Shown in pieces: positions 20,581 to 31,917 of a DNA stretch of 36,620 bases (positions within the stretch are counted from its first letter, which is position 1; the number at the start of each line of letters is the position of its first letter). This stretch comes from Candidatus Rariloculus versatilis. GTDB taxonomy: Bacteria; Pseudomonadota; Gammaproteobacteria; Steroidobacterales; Rariloculaceae. Position numbers and translations under genes: made by a program. Location: assembly GCA_028278665.1 (NCBI GenBank), contig JAQAJI010000017.1:1-36620 (forward strand), written 5' to 3'. The notes beneath the pieces are model-generated. The model ran no database searches. It worked only from the letters and a program-made list of their open reading frames with translations, and was not told the origin of the DNA.

Positions 20581-20737
20581 GCGGCGCTGCCTGCGCGGGA
20601 AATTGCCCCTCGAGCGCGTGCTATCATCCGCCGTCGTTCTCTGCGGCCGCAGCGTGGCCACGAGGACTCAAACCACATCTGCGGGACGCTCGAAGAAAGT
20701 TGAATACTCGTAGCCTTCCGGGCAGTTCGGCCACATC

Positions 20738-22288
20738 ATGAGCCTTTCCCGCCGAGCCCTGCTGAGCGTATCGGACAAGCGCGACGTGGCGGATTTCGCC
20801 AGGCAGCTTGCCGATCTGTCGTTCGAACTGGTTTCGACCGGCGGAACCGCGCGCGCACTGCGCGAGGCGAGTCTGAACGTCACGGAAGTCTCCGAACTGA
20901 CGGGGTTTCCGGAGCTCATGGACGGGCGCGTCAAGACGCTGCATCCCGCAATCCACGGCGGCCTTCTTGCCCGTCGCGGAGTCGATGAGGAGACGCTCGA
21001 CCGGCACGGCATCGGGACGATCGACCTGCTCGTCGTCAACCTGTACCCGTTCGAACAGCTCGTCGCAGACCCGCATTTGAGCGTCGCTGACGCGATCGAG
21101 AACATCGACATCGGCGGCCCCGCGATGCTGCGTGCCGCCGCGAAAAATCACGATCGCGTCGCCGTGGTCGTCGATGCCAGGGACTACGGGAGAGTCATCG
21201 AGAGCTATCGCAACGGCGAACCGGATGCCGAGCTCAGGCGCCGTCTGGCCGTCAAGGCTTACGCCCACACGGCGCGCTACGACACGGCGATTAGCCGCTA
21301 TCTCGAAGGGCTGTCCGAACCTGCCGACGCGCCGCCCGATCCCCTGCTGTTGTCACTGCCGAAGACTGCCGAACTGCGTTACGGCGAGAACCCGCACCAA
21401 TACGCGGCCCTGTACGTCGATCCCGCGGCGCCCACGGGGACCGTCGCGCAGGCGCGCCAGCACCAGGGCAAGCCGTTGTCGTTCAACAATCTCGCGGATG
21501 CCGACACGGCACTCGAATGCGTGCTCGCGTTCGAGGAGCCTGCCTGCGTGATCGTCAAGCACTCCAACCCCTGCGGCGTGGCCACCGCGGACTCGTCGAG
21601 GTCCGCGTACGACCTGGCCTACCAGGGCGATCCGACATCGGCCTTCGGCGGCGTGATTGCATTCAACAGGACGCTGGATGCCCACGCCGCAAGCGCGATC
21701 ATTGAGCGCCAGTATGCCGAAGTCATCGTCGCGCCCAGGATCGAAAACGCGGCGCTCGACGCAATCTCCGCCAAGCCACGAATACGGGTCCTTGCCTGCG
21801 GTGCGCCGTCGGCCGGCTCCGCTGCAGCGGACATCAGAACGATCGCCGGCGGCGTGCTTCTGCAGTCGCGCGACCGCGGCGACCCCGATTCGACGGCCTT
21901 GAAGACCGTGACCGACAGGCAGCCCACCGAAGCGGAGCTTCGCGACCTCATGTTCGCCTGGCGTGTCGCGAGGTTCGTGAAGTCGAACGCGATCGTGTTC
22001 GCGCACGGCGGCAGGACCGTGGGCGTCGGCGCCGGCCAGATGAGCCGCGTCGTCAGCGCGCGGATTGCGGCCCTCAAGGCCGAAGAGGAAGGGCTGCCGC
22101 TCGCAGGCGCCGTGATGGCATCCGATGCCTATTTTCCCTTTCGCGACGGCATCGACCGCGCCGCTGAATATGGCATCCGCGCCGTGATCCAGCCGGGAGG
22201 TTCGATCCGGGATGACGAGGTCATCGCAGCCGCGAACGAACGCGACATCGCGATGGTATTCACCGGTGTGCGCCACTTCCGGCACTAG
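20738..22288 (+). CDS. purH: Bifunctional AICAR transformylase / IMP cyclohydrolase
   Basis: 516 aa; [60 protein letters not shown]. Confidence 0.98.
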   Translation: MSLSRRALLSVSDKRDVADFARQLADLSFELVSTGGTARALREASLNVTEVSELTGFPELMDGRVKTLHPAIHGGLLARRGVDEETLDRHGIGTIDLLVVNLYPFEQLVADPHLSVADAIENIDIGGPAMLRAAAKNHDRVAVVVDARDYGRVIESYRNGEPDAELRRRLAVKAYAHTARYDTAISRYLEGLSEPADAPPDPLLLSLPKTAELRYGENPHQYAALYVDPAAPTGTVAQARQHQGKPLSFNNLADADTALECVLAFEEPACVIVKHSNPCGVATADSSRSAYDLAYQGDPTSAFGGVIAFNRTLDAHAASAIIERQYAEVIVAPRIENAALDAISAKPRIRVLACGAPSAGSAAADIRTIAGGVLLQSRDRGDPDSTALKTVTDRQPTEAELRDLMFAWRVARFVKSNAIVFAHGGRTVGVGAGQMSRVVSARIAALKAEEEGLPLAGAVMASDAYFPFRDGIDRAAEYGIRAVIQPGGSIRDDEVIAAANERDIAMVFTGVRHFRH

Positions 22289-22426
22289 CAGCCCGTGGCG
22301 GAGCGCCGGGTGGCGCCGCGACCGGCGAGACGGTCTTGCGCCCCATGCAACGGAGCTTTCGCCGCGGGCCGCTGAACAGTCTTTCGCGCGCCGCGAATCG
22401 ATCAACCACATGCGCAAGGTGTGTCA

Positions 22427-23722
22427 ATGAAGGTTCTGATCGTCGGCGGCGGCGGGCGTGAGCACGCGCTCGCCTGGAAGGCGGCCCGGTCGCCGCTCGT
22501 CACCGAAGTGCTCTGCGCGCCCGGGAACGCCGGCACGGCACTGGAGCCCAGGGTCCGCAATGTGGCAGTCGGCGCGGGGGACATCGACGGGCTCGTCAGG
22601 CTCGCGAAGGACGAATCGGTCGAGCTCAGCATCGTCGGCCCCGAGCAGCCGCTCGTGGAAGGCATCGCCGATCGCTTCGAGGCCGAGGGCCTGAAGTGCT
22701 TCGGACCGAGCGCGAGCGCAGCACGCCTGGAAGGTTCGAAGTCGTTTGCCAAGGACTTCTTCGCCCGCCACCGGATCCCGACGGCCGACTACGAGACGTT
22801 CGACGACCTCCAGGCAGCGCGCCGCCATCTCGCCGAACGACCGCTGCCCACGGTCATCAAGGCCGACGGGCTTGCCGCCGGCAAGGGCGTCATCATCGCG
22901 CACGCTGCAGAGGAAGCCGATCGGGCGGTGCGCAGCATGCTCGAGCAGCATGATTTCGGCGCTGCCGGCAAGACCGTCGTGATCGAGGACTTCCTGCGCG
23001 GCGAGGAAGCAAGCTTCATCGCGCTCGTGGACGGCACGCGCATCCTGCCGCTTGCGAGTTCCCAGGACCACAAGGCCCGCGACGACGGCGACCGCGGGCC
23101 CAATACCGGCGGCATGGGCGCCTATTCCCCGGCTCCGGTAGTCACCGATGAAGTCAACGACCGGATCATGAACGAGGTCGTGCGGCCGGCCGTCGAGGGG
23201 CTTGCCGCGGACGGCATCCACTATCGCGGATTCCTCTACGCGGGACTCATGATCGACGAGCACGGCGCGCCCGGGGTGCTCGAGTTCAACTGCCGGTTCG
23301 GCGACCCCGAGACCCAGCCGATATTGTTCCGGCTGCGTTCGGATCTCGTCGCGGCGTGCCTTGAGAGCTTTGGCGGGGCGCTCGATGCCGTGGAGCTTGA
23401 CTGGGATCCTCGCGCCTGCGTCGGAGTCGTCATGGCGGCGGGTGGATATCCGGGCGCCTATGAAAAAAACCGGCCCATCAGCGGCCTGGAAGGGCTCGAC
23501 AGCGAAACTGTCAAGGTATTTCATGCCGGCACGCGTCTGGACGCCGGGCGGGTAGTCACAAGCGGTGGCCGGGTGCTCTGTGCGGCCGCGCTCGGGGACA
23601 GCGTCGGCAAGGCGCAGGCGCGCGCCTATGCCGCAGTTGAGAAGATCGCCTGGGAAGGCGCCTTCTACCGCGGCGACATCGCTTACCGCGCCGTCGCCCG
23701 GGAACAAGCCGGCGCGAATTAG
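22427..23722 (+). CDS. purD: Phosphoribosylamine-glycine ligase
   Basis: MKVLIVGGGGREHALAWKAARSPLVTEVL, ATP-grasp motifs (NTGGMGAYSPAPVV, VLEFNCRFGDPETQ). Confidence 0.98.
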   Translation: MKVLIVGGGGREHALAWKAARSPLVTEVLCAPGNAGTALEPRVRNVAVGAGDIDGLVRLAKDESVELSIVGPEQPLVEGIADRFEAEGLKCFGPSASAARLEGSKSFAKDFFARHRIPTADYETFDDLQAARRHLAERPLPTVIKADGLAAGKGVIIAHAAEEADRAVRSMLEQHDFGAAGKTVVIEDFLRGEEASFIALVDGTRILPLASSQDHKARDDGDRGPNTGGMGAYSPAPVVTDEVNDRIMNEVVRPAVEGLAADGIHYRGFLYAGLMIDEHGAPGVLEFNCRFGDPETQPILFRLRSDLVAACLESFGGALDAVELDWDPRACVGVVMAAGGYPGAYEKNRPISGLEGLDSETVKVFHAGTRLDAGRVVTSGGRVLCAAALGDSVGKAQARAYAAVEKIAWEGAFYRGDIAYRAVAREQAGAN

Positions 23723-23891
23723 CTCGTCTCGAGAACCGGCGCCGCAGGAAGTCGCAACAGCGACAACTCGATACTGCCGGCCCTTCGACCGATCGATCGA
23801 GGAGAATGTCGAGCCCTGTTTGACGAATTCGGGCAGGCGAAGGGAAGGATGAGCGCGGACTCGCAGCGGCGAATTCCAGCGGCGCAGGCTT

Positions 23892-25325
23892 CTAGCGTTT
23901 CATCGCCTCGAAGAACCGGGCGTTCGTCTTCGTGTCCTGAAGCTTGCCCAGCAGGAACTCGACCGCGGCCAGTTCGTCCATCGGGTGCAGGACCTTGCGC
24001 AGGATCCACATCTTCTGCAGTTCGTCGGCCTGCGTCAGATACTCTTCCTTGCGGGTGCCCGAACGGTTGATGTTGATGGCCGGGAAAACGCGCTTTTCGG
24101 CGATCCGGCGGTCGAGATGAATCTCCATGTTGCCGGTGCCCTTGAACTCCTCGTAGATGATGTCGTCCATCTTCGAACCCGTGTCGATGAGCGCCGTCGC
24201 GATGATCGTGAGGCTGCCGCCTTCCTCGATGTTTCGTGCCGCGCCGAAGAAGCGTTTCGGCCGCTGCAGCGCGTTCGTGTCGAGACCGCCCGTCTGTACC
24301 TTGCCCGATGAAGGCACCACGGTGTTGTAGGCACGCGCCAGGCGCGTGATCGAGTCGAGAAGTATCACGACATCCTGCTTGTGTTCGGTCAGGCGCTTGG
24401 CCTTTTCGATGACCATGTCGGCCACCTGGACGTGACGGGTCGCAGGCTCGTCGAAGGTGCTCGAGACGACCTCGCCGCGCACGGTGCGTTCCATCTCGGT
24501 CACTTCCTCGGGCCGCTCGTCGATGAGCAGCACGATCAGGGTACATTCGGGTTGGTTCGCGGCAATGGACGCAGCGATGTTCTGCAGCAGCATCGTCTTG
24601 CCGGCCTTGGGCGGCGACACGATCAAACCGCGCTGACCCTTGCCGATGGGTGCGACCATGTCGACGATGCGCGCCGTGAGATCCTCGGTGCTGCCGTTGC
24701 CCTGCTCGAGTTTCAGACGACTCTTGGGGAAGAGCGGCGTCAGGTTCTCGAAAAGGACCTTGCTCCTGGCGTTCTCGGGAGCGTCGTTGTTGATCTGCCC
24801 GACCTTGAGCAGCGCGAAGTAGCGTTCGCCGTCCTTGGGCGGGCGAATCATGCCCGAAACGCTGTCGCCGGTCCTGAGGTTGAACCGGCGGATCTGGCTC
24901 GGCGACACGTAGATGTCGTCGGGACCGGCCAGATAGGAACTGTCTGCCGACCTCAGGAAACCGAACCCGTCCTGCAGGATCTCGAGCACGCCCGCGCCGA
25001 AGATGTTCTCGCCGTTTCTCGCGTGCGCCTTGAGAATCGAGAAGATGATGTCCTGCTTGCGCGAGCGGGCAAGGTTCTGCAGGCCCATGCTCTCGGCAAG
25101 CTCGACCAGTTGCGAAGCCGGCCGGGTCTTGAGTTCGGACAGATTCATGGCGTCGCGACTGAGCTCGAGTTCGGCCGCCGGAATCACGTCGAAATCCTCA
25201 TCGTCCGGAAATTCTTCCCGAACGTGCTTCTTGCGGCGCGGACCCCGCTTGCCGTTTCCATCGCGCCCCGGGCGCGAGCCGCCCTTGGAGCGGGTGCGTG
25301 CTGAATTACCCAAGTATCCCCTCAC
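23892..25325 (-). CDS. rho: Transcription termination factor Rho
   Basis: 477 aa; core [58 protein letters not shown] (Walker A), [13 protein letters not shown]. Start uncertain: GTG at 25325 gives a 59-aa basic extension; canonical MNLSEL start is at 25148. Confidence 0.98.
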   Translation of the reverse strand: MRGYLGNSARTRSKGGSRPGRDGNGKRGPRRKKHVREEFPDDEDFDVIPAAELELSRDAMNLSELKTRPASQLVELAESMGLQNLARSRKQDIIFSILKAHARNGENIFGAGVLEILQDGFGFLRSADSSYLAGPDDIYVSPSQIRRFNLRTGDSVSGMIRPPKDGERYFALLKVGQINNDAPENARSKVLFENLTPLFPKSRLKLEQGNGSTEDLTARIVDMVAPIGKGQRGLIVSPPKAGKTMLLQNIAASIAANQPECTLIVLLIDERPEEVTEMERTVRGEVVSSTFDEPATRHVQVADMVIEKAKRLTEHKQDVVILLDSITRLARAYNTVVPSSGKVQTGGLDTNALQRPKRFFGAARNIEEGGSLTIIATALIDTGSKMDDIIYEEFKGTGNMEIHLDRRIAEKRVFPAININRSGTRKEEYLTQADELQKMWILRKVLHPMDELAAVEFLLGKLQDTKTNARFFEAMKR

Positions 25326-25347
25326 GAACGTTTACCAGGGCTGTCGA

Positions 25348-25698
25348 TCATTGGCCATCGCTCCCCTGTCCATCGAGATGCGGCTCAAGGAAGGCTTCGA
25401 GCCGTGCTTTGGGAACGGCTCCGACGACCTGGTCGACGACCGAACCGCTGCGGAACAGCAGCAACATCGGGATGCTGCGTACGTTGAATTGCATCGGCGT
25501 GCGCGGATTCTCGTCGATGTTGATCTTGACGACCCGGAGCCGGCCTTCCTGCTCGGCCGCTATCGTGTCGAGGATCGGCGCGATCATCCTGCACGGTCCG
25601 CACCACTCGGCCCAGAAGTCGAGCAGCACGGGCTGGTCCGACTGAAGGACATCTGCCGCAAAATCGGCATCGGTCGTATGTACGATCTGATCACTCAC
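25348..25698 (-). CDS. trxA: Thioredoxin
   Basis: 116 aa, GTG start; [29 protein letters not shown]; upstream of rho as in many proteobacteria. Confidence 0.96.
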   Translation of the reverse strand: MSDQIVHTTDADFAADVLQSDQPVLLDFWAEWCGPCRMIAPILDTIAAEQEGRLRVVKINIDENPRTPMQFNVRSIPMLLLFRSGSVVDQVVGAVPKARLEAFLEPHLDGQGSDGQ

Positions 25699-26121
25699 TA
25701 TTCTGGCTGCCTCCGGTCGTGCAAATGTGCCGGCGAGACCCGCTGCGCGTCAGGTGAGTACGCTTCGCGCTGCTGAATGGACAGAAAGTGACGGACCCGG
25801 CCGGCAAGGCGCAAAAGTCAAGCTGGTCGCTTTCTACGAGACTCGCGGGAGTGTTGTTGGGTGTCTGAGAGAGCGAGTGTCCTCGCCTGCAAACGTATTG
25901 TGAACCGCCGACGCGGCAATTTGCAAGTACCCCGCCCGGCAGACTGCCACGGGAGACCGCAGCCGCCGACTGCGGCGATTACCCGTCCCCTCCGACGCAC
26001 CTTCGCCGCGCGGTAAGCCCGGATTCGGTGTGTTATGCTCAGGGTTCGCGCGGACTGGACCTTCGCGGTCTCGCGTCCGACGCGGGGGCGTATACCAAAA
26101 ACAAGTAATGGGGGAACTCCA

Positions 26122-26445
26122 ATGAGCTTAGCCAGGATTTCGCGTATCGTTGCGCTGATCGTTGTGCTCGTCGTCGCACTGGTGCCGGGTCTTCCGGAGA
26201 TGGTCGGCGTCGTTGTGGCTCTCGCCGGTCTGTGGGTCGGCTACCATGTGAGCGCAGAAAACCGCGGACTGCTGTTTCTGGTCGCGATCGCATTGGCTAC
26301 CGGCGTAGCCGAAGCGCTCAGCGGGATACCGGCCATCGGCATGTATCTCACCGACATTCTCAGCACGTACGGTGACCTCGTGGCCGCCGCGGCCGTAACC
26401 GTCGCCGTGATGATCGCGTACGAAAGGCTGATGGAATCGGGCTGA
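26122..26445 (+). CDS. Small integral membrane protein of unknown function
   Basis: 107 aa from ATG at 26122 with GGGGGA-type RBS; about three hydrophobic segments (IVALIVVLVVALVPG; GLLFLVAIALATGVAEAL; LVAAAAVTVAVMIAY). Confidence 0.72.
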   Translation: MSLARISRIVALIVVLVVALVPGLPEMVGVVVALAGLWVGYHVSAENRGLLFLVAIALATGVAEALSGIPAIGMYLTDILSTYGDLVAAAAVTVAVMIAYERLMESG

Positions 26446-26727
26446 TCGTCAGCAAACTCGGAAACGCAATGCGGCGAAGGGTTCGCTAGCGACGGACTGA
26501 GCTCGCACCGCCTCCGAGTCTGGACCAAAAGGGCGAAGCCGCGGCGCCAGGCGCTGCTTCGGCGCTTGTCCGCGCGGGGCAAACCTGTTCCGGCAAGGCC
26601 TCGCAAACCGGGCTCCATTGACGCAGTGGTTTTGGTCGGGCGAACGTTGAGGTCGCGCCGGCCCTGCTGCCGACTCTCGACCGAAAGGGTCTGCCGGCGG
26701 ACGCAGCAGGCCCCTTTTGATCTCGCA

Positions 26728-26752
26728 ATCCCCGGAATGTCGACCGGGGTTG
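26728..26752 (-). terminator. Hairpin downstream of TonB-dependent receptor, possible terminator
   Basis: ccccgg (26730-26735) - aatgtcga - ccgggg (26744-26749) lying 13 bp beyond the receptor stop codon; no T-tract, so termination is uncertain. Confidence 0.3.
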
Positions 26753-26761
26753 TCTCTCAAC

Positions 26762-29700
26762 CTAGAAGCTGAATCGCGCTCCGAGCGTGTACCGGCGGCC
26801 GATCAGGTCGTAGAACGTGTTCGTCTGGCTCGCGTTGGCGAAGAAGTAGCCGAAGTTCGCCGAGACCGGCGGGTCCTCGTCCAACAGGTTCTGCACGTTG
26901 CCGTATAACTCCAGCGTCCCTTCTCCTACAGCAAGGTCATAGCGCAGGTTCAAGTCGACATAGGTCACCGACTCGATCGTGTTGTTGTCGATGTGCACAC
27001 CTTCGGTCTCGAGCACATCGCGAACGCCCCCGTCGATCCAGCGCGCCTGGACGAACGCCCTGAACGGCCCTCTGCTGTAGTTGAACTGCGTCGTGATCTT
27101 GTCGGTCGGCAGGTCGAAGCCACCGAAAATCTGGCCCGCGCGGTCGATCTTCGGCGAGTCGAAACCCTGAAACGAATTCTCGGCGAGGTGAGTCGCGAGC
27201 AGGCGAATGCCCAGTTGTTCGCCGCCCCCGAACCAGTCGACGTCCGTGCGGTAGCTGACCTCGAAATCGGCGCCCTCGACGGTCGCGTTGGCGACGTTGA
27301 GGAAATTGGCCGAGACGACGTTGATCGCACCGGGCGTACCGTCGGGCAGGTCCGGCTGACGGGTGATCAACGGGCAAAGCGACAAGTCGCCGATGTGGCA
27401 TTGGTCGACGATCTGCTGAGGCGTCAACTCCGCGATCGCGTCGACGAGATCGACCTGGAACCAGTCGATGGACACCGACAATCCGGGAGCCCCGGTCGGC
27501 TGGATCACGAGCCCCACGGTGGCCGTATCGGCTTCCTCGGGGCGAATGTTCGGGTTGCCGCCGGTCGTCCGGAAGATCTGGAAACGCTCGTTGTTCCTGG
27601 CCGGATCCTGCACGGAACTCGCGCCGCCGGTCTGGTCGAAACGCTCCGACAGCGTCCCGGCCCTGACGTCGCGCGATCGTGTGGCCCTCAGACGCAGCGC
27701 ATCGGTGAGCTGCGAGTCGATGCCGGCCTTCCAGACCCAGACGCCGCCCGAACCCGAGTAGTCCGCCCAGCGCGCGGCAATCGGTATATTGAGACGATTG
27801 TCCGCAAGCACGGGCACGAAGACCTCGCCGAAGACTTCGGAGACATCTCTTGCGCCCGTGACGTTCGGAATCTTCGAGTACTGGATGACGACGGAGTTGT
27901 TCAGGTCGCCCCGAGGCATCCCCCGTATGCCGGCCGGGGCGTAGTTCATCGGCACGGGCCGTCCGGAGTCGTGGTTGCCGTCGAGAATCCCCTTGCTCAA
28001 CTGGGTGCCGTCGGGCGCGAAATAGGGTCCGACGGGAGTCCGCGCGATCTGGTTCATCGACTCTTCACGCCAGCCTGCGCCGAACGCGACCCCGATCGCT
28101 CCAACCTCGCGGTTGTCGAAGACCTCGCCGGTCATCGAGAACTCGATGACATCCTGTTCGATCCACGAGCGGGTGATCCTGCCTTCCTCGGTGACGTAAG
28201 TGTCCGTCACGCCGAGATCGAAGCCCTGCTGGGCGTAGTAAATGGGCGTCGTGACGGTTTGGCCCGGGTCGAAACCCGTGACCCAGTCGATCGCGGCGTC
28301 TGAGGCATTGCCGCGACCGAACAGGTTCAAGGGCACGCAGTCCGGAAACATTGCCCCCTGGGTGACGAGCGTGACATTACAGACGATCTGCCCGGTCGCA
28401 GGATCGACCACGGCATCGTGAGCCAGGTGGATACGGTCGAGGCGAATGCCGCCGGTTTGCCTGGCCAGCGTCGTGGTTTCGCCCTGCTGAACGAAGGCGT
28501 CTACGCTCCAACCGTCGAAGAAGCCGCCACCGGAGAGTTCCGCTTCAAGTCCGAGCGTTGTCGATTCGAACTCGACATCGAGCGCAAGCGCGGCGCCGCC
28601 ACGCTTGAGGTCGGACGAATGGCCGATGCGATTGAGGTTGAAACACGGGATCGCGTCGGGCGCGGCAGACGGCAAGCCGTTGATGCCGCATCGCCTGGAG
28701 TAGTTCGGGTCGTCCAGGACCGCTTGAATCTCCGGCGGCAGGAAGGCGTTGCCGCTGTAGATCACCGCGGGCGAGAACGGCCCCTGAAACTGGCCCGCCC
28801 AATTCAGTTGCGTCCTGAACGACTCGCCGCGCAGCGCCTGCGCGAAGAGCGTGACGTTGTCGCCCGCGTCGTAGCTCAGACGCAGGAACTGGTTCTCCCT
28901 GTCGTAATCTGTCGCCAGGTTCGGCGTATCCGCACCGTGGTCATCGCCCTCGCCGACACCGCCGGCAATCGACTGCGACAGCCCCGGTTGTCCCGGGACA
29001 AGGCCGAACGGAGATACTGCCGTACCCGCGGAATTGAAATTGTGATTGTGCAGCGGCGTACCGGGCGCGACGATGAGGCCGTCGAATGTCGCCGTCCTCG
29101 ATACGACGTTGGGGCGTACCAGCTCTCTCGGCCCGTTCGGATCCGGATTCGTGATGATGCCCCAGTTCTGGTACCAGTCCCGCCCTTCATACGTATGGAT
29201 TCCGTCCTGAGTGTAGGTATCGACCGAAAAGAGCAGGTGCAGACGCTCGCCGATCGCGAAGCCTCCGGCGAAGGAGGCTTCCCAGTTGTCGCCGTCGCCC
29301 TGGCCGGACCTGCCCGATTGGGCATGGCCCCTGAGCCCCTCCAGGTCGGTATCCAAGATGAAGTTCACGACGCCGGTAACGGCATCCGTACCGTACGCGG
29401 CCGATGCCCCGCCCGTTACGGTTTCAACCGAGCGAAGCAATGCTTCGGGAAATGCGCTGATATCGGTGCCTCCGAATCGCGTCGAGGACACGACCCGCCG
29501 TCCGTCGAGCAGCACGAGCGTCCGCTTCGTGCCGATGCCGCGCAGGTTCAGGTTCCCCGAACCGGGACTCGAGAAGAAACCGCCGGGATCGTTCGGCGTT
29601 CGATTGTTGTAGAACAGCGGCAACTGGCTCAGCGCTTCGATCACGTTGCCGGGCGCCATGAGATCGATGTCCTCGCGGCCGACAACCGTCACCGGGGTTG

Positions 29701-29896
29701 GCGTGTTCATGCCCGATGTCTGTTGGATACGCGAACCCGTTACCGTGACTTCTTCAAGCTGCGCGTCCTGCGCGAAGCCGGTCGCTTGGCCGAGCCCCAT
29801 CGCCGTGAGACAGGCGTAAGCGAGAGGTTTGAGAGCTGGCGGGGTTTGAATCTGTACGATCTTTCCGAAACGTGAATGTCGAGTCCTGAATGTCAT
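26762..29896 (-). CDS. TonB-dependent outer membrane receptor
   Basis: ATG at 29896; signal region, LEEVTVTGSRI, plug domain (GNVIEALSQLPLFYNN, NLRGIGTKRTLVLLDGRRVV, VETVTGGASAAYGTDAVTGVVNFI), C-terminal aromatic residue (RYTLGARFSF). Confidence 0.95.
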   Translation of the reverse strand: MTFRTRHSRFGKIVQIQTPPALKPLAYACLTAMGLGQATGFAQDAQLEEVTVTGSRIQQTSGMNTPTPVTVVGREDIDLMAPGNVIEALSQLPLFYNNRTPNDPGGFFSSPGSGNLNLRGIGTKRTLVLLDGRRVVSSTRFGGTDISAFPEALLRSVETVTGGASAAYGTDAVTGVVNFILDTDLEGLRGHAQSGRSGQGDGDNWEASFAGGFAIGERLHLLFSVDTYTQDGIHTYEGRDWYQNWGIITNPDPNGPRELVRPNVVSRTATFDGLIVAPGTPLHNHNFNSAGTAVSPFGLVPGQPGLSQSIAGGVGEGDDHGADTPNLATDYDRENQFLRLSYDAGDNVTLFAQALRGESFRTQLNWAGQFQGPFSPAVIYSGNAFLPPEIQAVLDDPNYSRRCGINGLPSAAPDAIPCFNLNRIGHSSDLKRGGAALALDVEFESTTLGLEAELSGGGFFDGWSVDAFVQQGETTTLARQTGGIRLDRIHLAHDAVVDPATGQIVCNVTLVTQGAMFPDCVPLNLFGRGNASDAAIDWVTGFDPGQTVTTPIYYAQQGFDLGVTDTYVTEEGRITRSWIEQDVIEFSMTGEVFDNREVGAIGVAFGAGWREESMNQIARTPVGPYFAPDGTQLSKGILDGNHDSGRPVPMNYAPAGIRGMPRGDLNNSVVIQYSKIPNVTGARDVSEVFGEVFVPVLADNRLNIPIAARWADYSGSGGVWVWKAGIDSQLTDALRLRATRSRDVRAGTLSERFDQTGGASSVQDPARNNERFQIFRTTGGNPNIRPEEADTATVGLVIQPTGAPGLSVSIDWFQVDLVDAIAELTPQQIVDQCHIGDLSLCPLITRQPDLPDGTPGAINVVSANFLNVANATVEGADFEVSYRTDVDWFGGGEQLGIRLLATHLAENSFQGFDSPKIDRAGQIFGGFDLPTDKITTQFNYSRGPFRAFVQARWIDGGVRDVLETEGVHIDNNTIESVTYVDLNLRYDLAVGEGTLELYGNVQNLLDEDPPVSANFGYFFANASQTNTFYDLIGRRYTLGARFSF

Positions 29897-30262
29897 GATC
29901 TTCTCCCCCGAAATGTTGCAGCATCGATGCGGCGCCCCTTGATGCCGCACGAAGTTTCTGTCTTATCCTGCGCTGTAGCGCGGTCTATGTTGTTGCATCG
30001 AGCATACCCCGCCTGCGGTGCCAGTCAAGCGAAAGGATTGGCCGCGGCTATTCGAAGGTCGATGACCGTGTTTCCGGAGCCTGCCGATGAGTACAATCCG
30101 AGAGTCCTCGAACGAACTGCCGTTACGAAGAAACACCAAGCGAAGTGCGTTCGTGGCATGGGACCGCGGTCGGACACTGCTGCGCCGTGGAGCGCGGAGC
30201 TGGCGCCGAGTACCAGGCAACATGGAAAACCGCGAACCGGCGCACACGCCGGTCACAGGGAG

Positions 30263-31617
30263 ATGCCGATGACTCGAATTGCAAACGCTTTCGCGAGCGC
30301 TCTGCTTTGCCTCGTCGCCATTCAGGGTAAGACGGCGCCGTCGGTCTATCCGACCGGCACGACGATTTACGACCCCGAGCGTGCCTGGAACGGCTATACG
30401 GTGCTCTCGCCACTGGCGACGCGGGCAGCCATCGTCATCGACATGAACGGCAACGTCGTCAAGCGGTGGGACGATTACAACAACGCGGCCGGGGGGCCGG
30501 CGCGGGTGCTCCCGGGAGGCGGGGTCATCGCGGCCACGGGCGCGAGGCCGCCGCACCAGGAATCTCGCGAACTCGCGCAACGCGATTTCGACGGCAACAC
30601 GGTCTGGAGTTTCGGCCGGAACGAGCAGGTCGAGACGCGCGAGGGCGAGACGGTCTGGTCGTCCCGCCAGCATCACGACTGGCAGCGTGCCGACCTGCCC
30701 GCAGGCTACTACTCGCCCGAGGCCGAACCTGCAACGACGGGAGCCAACACGCTCCTGCTGACCCACGCCAACCGCGTCGAGCCGAATGTGTCAGACGTGC
30801 TGCTCGAGGACGATCGAATCATCGAAGTGTCGCCGGAAGGTGAAATCGTCTGGGAATGGATCGCGAGCGAGCACATCGACGAACTGGGATTCGACGCCGT
30901 GGCACGCGCCACGATCGACTCGGCGCCGGGCTTCAGCGAGGCACGAGGATCGTTCGACTGGCTGCACATCAACTCCGCGACCTACGTCGCCGCTGGTTCG
31001 ACGCGGGCGATGAGCGGTTTGCGCCCGACAACGTTATCATCAGCGGCCGGGAAGGAAACCTGATTGCCGTCATCGCCCGCGACGGGTCGATCGTCTGGCG
31101 CCTCGGCCCCGAATTCGACGAATCCGACGAACTGCTCGCCATCGGGCAGATCATCGGCCAGCACAAGCCCCATTTCATCCCGAAGGGTCTGCCCGGAGCC
31201 GGCAACGTACTCGTCTGCGCCAACGGCGGTGCGTCCGGCTACGGCGCTGCGAGTCCGGTCGCTCCGGACGGCGACAACATCTATGCACGGACCTCGTCGC
31301 GCGTGCTTGAAATCGATCCGGTAACGCTCGAACTCGTCTGGTCCTATGCGTCGGCCAACTTTCTGAGCTGGAACATCAGCGGCGCGCAGCGGCTCGCAAA
31401 CGGCAACACGCTCATTACCGAAGGCGCGACCGGACGCGTTTTCGAGGTCACGAGCGACGGGGAAATCGTGTGGGAATACATGTATCCGCTCGATGAAGAG
31501 GGGCGCAACGACGTCTATCGGGGTTATCGCCTGCCCTACGAGTGGATACCGCAGCTCGACCGGCCCGAAGAGATTGCCGTGACACCACCGCCGCCTGGTG
31601 AGTTCCGGCTGCCGTAG
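30263..31617 (+). pseudogene. Arylsulfotransferase (ASST)-like secreted protein, interrupted by a frameshift near 30983-30996
   Basis: Frame ending at 31063 encodes the N-terminal half (MPMTRIANAF...GSFDWLHINSATYV); the frame ending at 31617 continues with WFDAGDERFAPDNVIISGREGNLIAVIARDGSIVWRLG...EWIPQLDRPEE. Together they look like one ASST-like protein. Confidence 0.8.
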
Positions 31618-31917
31618 CTTGACGTTCGTTTGCGCTCAGGGACGGGTGAACCATGCTCGAAAGGGCAAGCCCGACGATTGCAGCAAGCCGCGCGTTGCAT
31701 GGCGAATTGCGGATGACTTTCAAGGGCATGCGAGACAATTAACCGTTTCGCACAGGTGTTGGTCTGCGCTGGCCGCGCCCTCGCTTGCCTTTTGCGTGCC
31801 GGCGCGCACATGCTCCGGGCACCATAGTCCCGCTATGTTTCCGGTCGCGAGCACACGCCTGCACGCCCCAGATGCACATGATCGGGCCGGCGCGACCATC
31901 GCGGCCCTTGATGCAAT

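Noticed and set aside
22424-23707. 427-aa minus-strand ORF antisense to purD
   Set aside because: Shadow ORF; no family resemblance.
26993-28303. 436-aa plus-strand ORF antisense to the TonB-dependent receptor
   Set aside because: Shadow ORF, Arg/Asp/Val-rich composition; receptor on the minus strand has clear plug and barrel motifs.
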